NCBI GenBank assembly: GCA_033811555.1
Contig: JAPXOG010000023.1
Span: forward strand, 1 to 9,802
From: EsbW-18 sp033811555
Lineage (GTDB): Bacteria > Patescibacteriota > Minisyncoccia > Phycocordibacterales > EsbW-18
Direction: 5' to 3'
DNA: 9,802 nucleotides
Of the stretch, positions 5,081 to 9,802 are shown in pieces (the stretch's first letter is position 1; each line of letters starts with the position of its first letter). Both the position numbers and the translations under genes were made by a program. A model generated the notes under the pieces. That model made no database searches. It had not been told where the DNA came from and saw only the letters and a list, made by a program, of their open reading frames with translations.

Positions 5081-5154
5081 GGGCGATTAGCTCAGCTGGT
5101 TAGAGCGTCACATTGACATTGTGAAGGTCACAGGTTCGAGTCCTGTATCGCCCA
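5081..5154 (+). tRNA. tRNA-Val (anticodon GAC)
   Basis: A full cloverleaf can be drawn. The acceptor stem GGGCGAT (5081-5087) pairs with ATCGCCC (5147-5153). The D stem is GCTC/GAGC (5090-5093 with 5103-5106). The anticodon stem TCACA/TGTGA (5108-5112 with 5120-5124) carries the loop TTGACAT, giving anticodon GAC at 5115-5117, which reads valine GUC and GUU. The T stem ACAGG/CCTGT (5130-5134 with 5142-5146) has the loop TTCGAGT. The discriminator is A at 5154. The 3' CCA is not encoded, so a CCA-adding enzyme is needed. The eight-cysteine protein gene begins about 55 bases downstream on the same strand. Confidence 0.97.
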
Positions 5155-5209
5155 CAAGGCGTTAGTTTTGAGTCAAAATAGAAACACAAATTACTTTTAT
5201 AGTAAGTTT

Positions 5210-5710
5210 ATGATAAGAACAAAAATATTTTGGTTTATTGGTTTAATCGTATTATTGTCCATAGCGATAATAGAAATCGTTTGGGGTACAAAGAATACTA
5301 CAGAGGAAGTAGTTAAAGTAACTAATTTTGAGGAGTGTGTTTTTTCGGGTGGCATTATTCGAGAAATATATCCAAGGCAATGCCAATTAGAAGACGGATC
5401 TTTGTTTGATGAAACAATTACTGAAGTTATACCTATAGAACAAGGTGGGCTTGAAGAACGTACTCCAGAACCGATGCTTCCTGTTCAAGTACCAGTACAA
5501 CCTCCAGTATCTGCTGTAAAAGAATGTAAGAAAACTGGCTGTAGTGGAGAGTTATGTGTAGATGCTAATCTAGACGATTTCTTGACTCTATGTGTGTATC
5601 TGGATGAATACGATTGCTACAAGTTAACTAAATGTGAAGTGCAAACAAACGGAGAATGTGGATGGACGGCTACAGAAGAGTTTACGAAGTGTATGGATAA
5701 CTATCGATAG
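5210..5710 (+). CDS. Membrane-anchored protein with eight-cysteine-cluster domain
   Basis: The 166-residue protein has one N-terminal membrane anchor (about residues 5-24), then a short module with NFEEC and PRQC (C43, C58). A Pro/Val/Gln-rich linker (about 85-103) leads to a C-terminal domain with exactly eight cysteines: C106, C111, C116, C128, C136, C142, C150 and C161. The pattern CKKTGCSGELC...CYKLTKCE.Q.NGECGW...C agrees with what I know as the eight-cysteine-cluster domain, of unknown function. The first module resembles a Cys-pair motif (FEEC..G...YPRQC) frequent in secreted CPR proteins. Ten cysteines outside the membrane suggest disulfides. I chose the ATG at 5210 because it precedes the anchor directly and has TATAGT six bases upstream. 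A longer reading from TTG at 5168 would add 14 polar residues. It converges on the reductase gene with a 12-base gap. Confidence 0.8.
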   Translation: MIRTKIFWFIGLIVLLSIAIIEIVWGTKNTTEEVVKVTNFEECVFSGGIIREIYPRQCQLEDGSLFDETITEVIPIEQGGLEERTPEPMLPVQVPVQPPVSAVKECKKTGCSGELCVDANLDDFLTLCVYLDEYDCYKLTKCEVQTNGECGWTATEEFTKCMDNYR

Positions 5711-5722
5711 TCATTCTTTCGT

Positions 5723-6640
5723 TTAATTCCGGGCTCTAAGAAAAAGATAAATATCTTCAAGTGCGCGAACAGCATCGCCGGCTGCAATATTATTTTGGTG
5801 ATAGAGCACATCTGTACAATCTCCTGCAGACCATATTCCTTCTAGTGTGGTTTTGCCGGTTCTCGGATCAATTATGATTCGTCCGTACTCGTCAGTATTG
5901 ACAAGTCCGCGGACAAAATCTGTATTTGGAATCATACCGATTTCTACAAATATTCCTGATACAGGTAAAATGTGTTCTCCTGAACTATCTTCATATTTTA
6001 TTCCTGTTACAAAGGTATTGCCTATGATTTCTTTTATAGCAACGTTTTTTAGTATTCTCATGTTTGGATGAGCGGTCACCTTTTCTACAGTTATTTCATC
6101 AGCTCTAAAGGCATTAGATCGGTGAAGTAGTGTTACTGATTTACAGTATGCCAATAGTTGAGCGGCACTTTCAAAGCCGGCATTACCACCACCTACAACA
6201 GCAATATCTTGACCGGAAAATATTGGTCCGTCGCAAGAAGCGCAATAAGAGATACCTTTGTTTTCAAATAAATTGGCACCAGGAACGTCAAGTTTTTTTC
6301 GTGAAGAACCAGTAGTAACAAGTACTGTTTTTGTTTCGTATGTTCCAGAATCAGTTGTTACCACAAATTTTTTCTCTCTTTGTTCTACTTTGATAACACG
6401 TTCTTTAATTCGTATTTCAACAAATTCTCCTGCATATGCACGCACATGCTTTTCAAACGATAGTGCAAGATCATTACCTGAGATAGATGGAGTTCCTATC
6501 CAGTTTTGAATATCAGAGGACACAACACTCTGCCCTCCAAAATCTGTTGTTATAAGTAGCGTTTTTAATTGTTTTCGTGCAGCATACACAGATGCTGCGG
6601 TGCCACCGGGACCTGCTCCGATTATAATAAGTTCATACAT
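5723..6640 (-). CDS. trxB: Thioredoxin-reductase-family flavoprotein (TrxB/AhpF C-terminal type)
   Basis: This 305-residue protein has the usual length of low-molecular-weight thioredoxin reductase. GAGPGG (8-13) binds FAD, GGQ (35-37) lies near the flavin, the redox-active CASC disulfide is C133 to C136, GGGNAG (150-155) begins the pyridine-nucleotide domain, and GDCTD (273-277) contacts FAD near the C terminus. It passes electrons from NAD(P)H through FAD to a dithiol partner, normally thioredoxin. The segments CDGPIFSGQ, GIFVEIGMIPNT and GRIIID resemble the reductase part of AhpF as much as TrxB. In the nucleotide site HRSNAFR replaces HRR...R, losing one arginine linked to NADPH choice, so cofactor preference is open. 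No thioredoxin or peroxiredoxin gene is in the window. It has its own promoter directly at the ATG. Confidence 0.92.
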   Translation of the reverse strand: MYELIIIGAGPGGTAASVYAARKQLKTLLITTDFGGQSVVSSDIQNWIGTPSISGNDLALSFEKHVRAYAGEFVEIRIKERVIKVEQREKKFVVTTDSGTYETKTVLVTTGSSRKKLDVPGANLFENKGISYCASCDGPIFSGQDIAVVGGGNAGFESAAQLLAYCKSVTLLHRSNAFRADEITVEKVTAHPNMRILKNVAIKEIIGNTFVTGIKYEDSSGEHILPVSGIFVEIGMIPNTDFVRGLVNTDEYGRIIIDPRTGKTTLEGIWSAGDCTDVLYHQNNIAAGDAVRALEDIYLFLRARN

Positions 6641-6647
6641 GGGAACT

Positions 6648-6656
6648 AGTATAACA
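6648..6656 (-). promoter_or_regulatory. Extended -10 promoter of trxB, probably leaderless
   Basis: On the minus strand TG-T-TATACT (6656-6648) ends 7 bases before the trxB ATG, so transcription should begin at or next to the A of the ATG. No good -35 is present, as is usual for extended -10 promoters, and there is no room for a Shine-Dalgarno. Confidence 0.65.
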
Positions 6657-6690
6657 GAATATTTTGCACGAAGAAAAAGTTTCTTATACT

Positions 6691-6704
6691 AACGCTTACG
6701 CGTT
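6691..6704 (-). other. Short GTAA-tetraloop hairpin after ftsZ
   Basis: On the minus strand AACGC and GCGTT pair around GTAA, a GNRA-type loop, about 20 bases beyond the ftsZ stop. A second hairpin AAGAAA/TTTCTT (6671-6685) follows. No T tract directly follows the first stem, so this is at best a weak terminator or a 3'-end processing structure. Confidence 0.4.
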
Positions 6705-6723
6705 CTTAAAAAAGTACAGAATA

Positions 6724-7941
6724 TTATTTCTTTCTGCGAAGGAAGGCAGGAATTGCACCCCATTCGTCATCGTCATCTTCTTCTGCTTTTGGTTTAAGCT
6801 CTACTTTTTCAGGAGTTGTTTGTTCTTCAATAATCAATTCATCTTTCTTTGCATCTTTTTTGTCTTCCTTTTTAAGTTCATTGTTTGATGTTTTACTGAA
6901 TGAGTTGAAGATACCTGTTGTTTCTTCTTTTTCTTTTTCCTTACGAGTAGAAGATCCAAATAGAGAAGGGGAGACTGCATTACCTTCTGGGAAGCCAGAG
7001 GCAATAACTGTTACTTTAAGTTCATTCTTTTTCAACCTATCATCACGTACTGCACCAAAGATAATGCGTGCTTCTTTGTCGACATTTTCGGTTATTATTT
7101 TTGCGGCATCTTGAATTTCCATCATTGTAAGGTCATCACTTCCAGCAATTGCAAACAAAACACCCTTTGCACCAGAAACCGACACATCAAGAAGAGGTGA
7201 GTTTATGGCAAGTTGAGCTGCTTCAACGGCACGACGTTCACCTCCAGCTACCCCGATACCCATAAGGGCAGAACCTGTATTTTGAAGAACCGCTCGAATG
7301 TCGGCAAAGTCTAGGTTGATTATACCTGGCATAGTAATGAGATCGGCAATACCTTCAACAGCTTGACGTAATACTTCATCGCACATTGCAAATGCGTTAC
7401 GGAGCGTTGTATCTTTTTGAATTACATGGAAAAGTCGGTCGTTTGGAATCACAATAAGTGAATCAACTTCTTTTTTTAGCTCATCTATAGCTTGTTGTGC
7501 GATTCGCTGTCGCTGTAGACCCTCAAATGAAAACGGTCTAGTAACAACTCCAATAACGAGTGCACCCAGCTCGCGTGCAACCTGAGCAACAACGGGTGAT
7601 GCTCCCGAACCAGTTCCTCCTCCCATACCACTTGCAATGAACACCATGTCTGCACCTTTAAGAGTTTCCTGCATTTCTTCTTTAGTTTCTTCAGCGGCAC
7701 GACGCCCTATGCTTGGATCCATACCAGCACCAAGCCCTTTTGTGAGATTCTTTCCGATATGTATTTTTTTCTTAGCAATTGAGTGATGCAGATCCTGGGC
7801 ATCAGTATTTATGGAAACAAATTCAACCCCACGAACTTTTTGGTTGATCATGTGATTAATTGCATTGAGTCCTGATCCGCCGACCCCTACAACTTTAATT
7901 CGAGCGAATGACTCTACCTCAGGTTCTATTTTTGTTGCCAT
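6724..7941 (-). CDS. ftsZ: Cell division protein FtsZ
   Basis: FtsZ is the bacterial tubulin that polymerises with GTP into the cytokinetic ring on the inner face of the membrane. The 405-residue protein has GVGGSGLNA (19-27), NTDAQ (45-49), the tubulin signature GGGTGSG (107-113), and the T7 loop NLDFADI (209-215), which completes the GTPase site of the neighbouring subunit. After the globular core (to about 318) comes a charged Lys/Glu-rich linker of about 70 residues. It is followed by an acidic run and the C-terminal peptide IPAFLRRKK, the conserved docking site for FtsA and other partners. The protein is full length. It lies 152 bases after ftsA on the same strand, a wide gap holding its own promoter. 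No Shine-Dalgarno is visible before the ATG. Confidence 0.98.
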   Translation of the reverse strand: MATKIEPEVESFARIKVVGVGGSGLNAINHMINQKVRGVEFVSINTDAQDLHHSIAKKKIHIGKNLTKGLGAGMDPSIGRRAAEETKEEMQETLKGADMVFIASGMGGGTGSGASPVVAQVARELGALVIGVVTRPFSFEGLQRQRIAQQAIDELKKEVDSLIVIPNDRLFHVIQKDTTLRNAFAMCDEVLRQAVEGIADLITMPGIINLDFADIRAVLQNTGSALMGIGVAGGERRAVEAAQLAINSPLLDVSVSGAKGVLFAIAGSDDLTMMEIQDAAKIITENVDKEARIIFGAVRDDRLKKNELKVTVIASGFPEGNAVSPSLFGSSTRKEKEKEETTGIFNSFSKTSNNELKKEDKKDAKKDELIIEEQTTPEKVELKPKAEEDDDDEWGAIPAFLRRKK

Positions 7942-7945
7942 ACAG

Positions 7946-7951
7946 ACTATA
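7946..7951 (-). promoter_or_regulatory. Second, ATG-proximal -10-like box before ftsZ
   Basis: TATAGT on the minus strand lies only 4 bases before the ftsZ ATG. It could drive a second leaderless message in addition to the upstream promoter, but the spacing is tighter than for ftsA and trxB and it may be chance. Confidence 0.25.
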
Positions 7952-8040
7952 GAATGGCCTGCAATTTCTGCACGCCTAATTAATGTAACCCCGTAATACT
8001 GTAATCGTACCAGATACTAGGCCTCTGCGCCACAGTAGCG

Positions 8041-8069
8041 GGTATAACTGGAAAATTGACGAAAAACAA
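8041..8069 (-). promoter_or_regulatory. ftsZ promoter in the ftsA-ftsZ gap
   Basis: On the minus strand TTGTTT (8069-8064) and TATACC (8046-8041) are exactly 17 bases apart. The start would be near 8034, giving ftsZ a leader of about 93 bases. A small inverted repeat CAAAA/TTTTG (8067-8080) followed by Ts overlaps the -35 and may act as a weak terminator for ftsA. Confidence 0.5.
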
Positions 8070-8093
8070 AATACGTTTTGCTATACAAACGAA

Positions 8094-9299
8094 TTATGGG
8101 ATAAGTTTTTTGAGTAAATTCCCAAATGCTGTGGAGATATTTTTAAATAGCTTAAAATTCACTCCAGAAAGATTGGCAAGCATTGTGCCTGCATTTACAT
8201 CCGGGGAGAGGCCGAGTAAAGATAATCCATATGCAACAGTCCAAGAAGGATCATACACTTGCCCATGAGCTGTTCTATTAATTTCAATTTCTCCGATTCG
8301 AGAGGGAAGTGAAAGCTCGTTCTTTGCTAGCTCTTGTGCATTTCCAGTAAGTGCTCCACCTCCCGTTAATACAATGCCCGCAGGTAATAGTCCATTTTTT
8401 CCTATTTTTTTAAGATGTGTTTCTACGAGATCCAAAATATCTTTCATACGAGCACTAACAATCTCTTCAAACTTTTTCTTAGAAGATGTAAAAGTTGAAA
8501 AATCTCCGTATAGTTTAGCTTTTTCTGCGTCTTCGAGAGAAATTCGTAGTCCAAGCGCAAGATCTTTTGTGATGTCATGTGCGCCACGAGGAAATATTTT
8601 TAGAGAAATAGGTACGTCATTTTCATATACGATTAAAGAAGTTGTTTCTGCTCCTATATCTACGAGTACACAACCAGCAATTCGTTGTGTTTTTGAGAGA
8701 ACTGCGACAGCAGAAGCAATAGGAGAAGCAACAACTTGGTAAACTTCAACGTTAGCGCTTTCTACTGAATCAATGAGGTCTGCTAGGTGTTGTTCAAGAG
8801 TGGTGATAAACATAGTTTTCACCTCGAGCTTGAGACCTTTCATTCCTATAACTCGTCCTAACACTTCTTTACCGTCTAGTTTATAGGACAGCGGAATCAT
8901 ATGAATGGTGCGACGGTTTAATTTTGCAGAGTCGGGAAGTGCTTCCTCAGAAGCTTTATTAGCACGCATCACGTCCAATTCGGTGATTTCTTGATCAGCA
9001 CGTGAGATCATAGAAACACCAGTTGTAACAAAAGATTCAAGTCCAGTTCCTCCTATTGAAAGCGAAACTCTTTGTATTGGAGTTTTGGAACTCTTTTGTG
9101 CCTCATGTAGTGCACGACGGACGTTTCGAGTGACATTTGTATTATCAACTATGTATCCATGGCGGAGTCCAGTAGATTCAGATGATCCAGTTCCTATGAT
9201 ACGACGAATAGCGCCTCGTTCACTGCGAGTGTATTCAGATACAACTGCGCGGACGGTTGCTGTACCGACATCAAGACCTGTAGAAATTATCCTGCTCAT
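8094..9299 (-). CDS. ftsA: Cell division protein FtsA
   Basis: FtsA is an actin-like ATP-binding protein that tethers FtsZ to the membrane and recruits later division proteins. The 401-residue protein shows the phosphate-1 loop GLDVGTATVRAV (8-19), the 1C insertion characteristic of FtsA (about 84-165), the phosphate-2 loop VLVDIGAETTSL (211-222) and the adenosine motif LTGGGALTGN (311-320). The last 20 residues (about 381-401, with FKLF, AFGNLLKKLIP) form the amphipathic membrane-binding helix, so the protein is complete. The start is fixed by an extended -10 box 8 bases before the ATG, predicting a leaderless message. It follows ybeY after a terminator and precedes ftsZ, the usual ftsA-ftsZ order. 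Confidence 0.97.
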   Translation of the reverse strand: MSRIISTGLDVGTATVRAVVSEYTRSERGAIRRIIGTGSSESTGLRHGYIVDNTNVTRNVRRALHEAQKSSKTPIQRVSLSIGGTGLESFVTTGVSMISRADQEITELDVMRANKASEEALPDSAKLNRRTIHMIPLSYKLDGKEVLGRVIGMKGLKLEVKTMFITTLEQHLADLIDSVESANVEVYQVVASPIASAVAVLSKTQRIAGCVLVDIGAETTSLIVYENDVPISLKIFPRGAHDITKDLALGLRISLEDAEKAKLYGDFSTFTSSKKKFEEIVSARMKDILDLVETHLKKIGKNGLLPAGIVLTGGGALTGNAQELAKNELSLPSRIGEIEINRTAHGQVYDPSWTVAYGLSLLGLSPDVNAGTMLANLSGVNFKLFKNISTAFGNLLKKLIP

Positions 9300-9307
9300 T
9301 TATAAGT

Positions 9308-9316
9308 AGTATAGCA
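9308..9316 (-). promoter_or_regulatory. Extended -10 promoter of ftsA, probably leaderless
   Basis: On the minus strand TG-C-TATACT (9316-9308) ends 8 bases before the ftsA ATG. No -35 match is found at 17-base spacing (CACTAT). The box directly abuts the T run of the ybeY terminator. Confidence 0.65.
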
Positions 9317-9347
9317 AAAAACCGCATAATATAGTGAATTATTGCGG
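9316..9347 (-). terminator. Intrinsic terminator after ybeY
   Basis: On the minus strand CCGCAATAAT (9347-9338) pairs with ATTATGCGG (9330-9322) with one bulged A, closing a seven-base loop. Six Ts follow (9321-9316). It lies 23 bases after the ybeY stop and just before the ftsA promoter. Confidence 0.75.
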
Positions 9348-9370
9348 TGTGTAATGTGGAAAAGGCTTTA

Positions 9371-9769
9371 TTACGTTTTGAAGTACTTTTTCATTAGTGA
9401 CCTCTCAGCTTGTTCCATGCGTTTTCCATGGTCGTATCCTTTTAAGTGTAGTATTCCGTGTATAAAAAGAAAGAATATATGCTTTCTCGGTGTTGTTTCA
9501 AACAAACGAGCTTCGCGCACAGCTAGTGGGATATTTATATATAGTTCTCCGATAGTTGAGGAAAGTGGAAATGAGAGAACATTTGTGGGTTTATCTTTTG
9601 CGCGCCAAGTCTTGTTAAGATTGCGTGAGCGTGTATTTCCTATAAACACTAAAGATAGTTCGTATGAATCTCCAAGTATGTCGCGCGTTATCCTATTGAA
9701 AACAGCGCCCTCTTTCCGAATGGAAAGAGGGGCTGTGGTTTTCAAAGTTGAAGAAATAGAAACAGTCAT
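9371..9769 (-). CDS. ybeY: Endoribonuclease YbeY
   Basis: YbeY is a zinc-dependent single-strand endoribonuclease used in 16S rRNA 3'-end maturation and ribosome quality control. The 132-residue protein is slightly short for the family (about 150-155 in E. coli). It has the zinc motif HGILHLKGYDH, with ligands H104, H108 and H114. It also has the conserved segment LNKTWRAKDKPTNVLSFPL, whose R56 matches the arginine needed for activity in relatives, and GELYINIP (74-81). The ATG at 9769 gives an ordinary N-terminal beta strand; its promoter region is mostly beyond the window. The gene ends with a good terminator, so it is probably not co-transcribed with ftsA. Confidence 0.95.
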   Translation of the reverse strand: MTVSISSTLKTTAPLSIRKEGAVFNRITRDILGDSYELSLVFIGNTRSRNLNKTWRAKDKPTNVLSFPLSSTIGELYINIPLAVREARLFETTPRKHIFFLFIHGILHLKGYDHGKRMEQAERSLMKKYFKT

Positions 9770-9802
9770 GACTAGATATGGTCAATATGTCCCAATTTGT
9801 AC

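Noticed and set aside
5081..5167. tRNA-associated integration site for a mobile element.
   Set aside because: I found no repeat of the tRNA 3' end elsewhere in the window and no integrase gene.
5168..5209. Upstream TTG start for the eight-cysteine protein.
   Set aside because: It adds 14 polar residues before the membrane anchor and begins only 13 bases after the tRNA; the ATG at 5210 directly precedes the anchor.
8056..8268. Plus-strand ORF overlapping the ftsA 3' end and the ftsA-ftsZ gap.
   Set aside because: It lies mostly antisense to the clearly real C terminus of FtsA and shows no recognisable domain.

Overview
The window looks like part of a Candidate Phyla Radiation (Patescibacteria) chromosome, most likely a Parcubacteria-type lineage. 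This is inferred from short, AT-rich genes, almost no Shine-Dalgarno sequences, an order ybeY, ftsA, ftsZ, thioredoxin reductase, and several small-membrane-protein families I associate with that group. No rRNA marker is present, so the assignment is an inference.

The left part (1-964, minus strand) is an accessory module: a small Xre/Cro-type regulator followed 5 bases later by a D12-class adenine-N6 DNA methyltransferase cut by the window edge. It resembles the controller plus modification part of a type II restriction-modification system. Next comes about 600 bases without a convincing gene (965-1594), filled by a GC-rich structured repeat region. It holds a perfect 16-bp inverted repeat whose loop is a symmetric run of G tracts, several GAA-loop hairpins, and a nested palindrome. 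An extended -10 promoter points into it.

The middle (1595-5710) carries a low-molecular-weight-phosphatase-like protein, a four-helix membrane protein, and a membrane-anchored protein fusing MliC-like and META/HslJ-like domains. These are followed on the minus strand by an EF-Tu-domain-II-like small protein with a CapA-family metallophosphatase downstream. tRNA-Val(GAC) is transcribed divergently from that pair, and next to it is a membrane-anchored protein with an eight-cysteine cluster. Much of this region is envelope-facing or extracytoplasmic.

The right part (5723-9769, minus strand) is core cell biology: YbeY (rRNA processing and quality control), FtsA (membrane tether and regulator of the Z ring), FtsZ (the ring itself) and a thioredoxin-reductase-family flavoprotein. 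The genes lie in one direction but appear to be separate transcription units: a terminator follows ybeY, ftsA and trxB have extended -10 boxes 7-8 bases before their ATG (predicting leaderless mRNAs), and ftsZ has its own -35/-10 pair about 100 bases upstream.

Most notable are the G-tract-loop hairpin and nested palindrome, the probable leaderless genes and lack of Shine-Dalgarno sequences, the degenerate MliC-META fusion, and the phosphatase with an unusual P-loop. I do not see a clear, complete new defence or mobile system. The best candidate for something undescribed is the structured element at about 988-1430.
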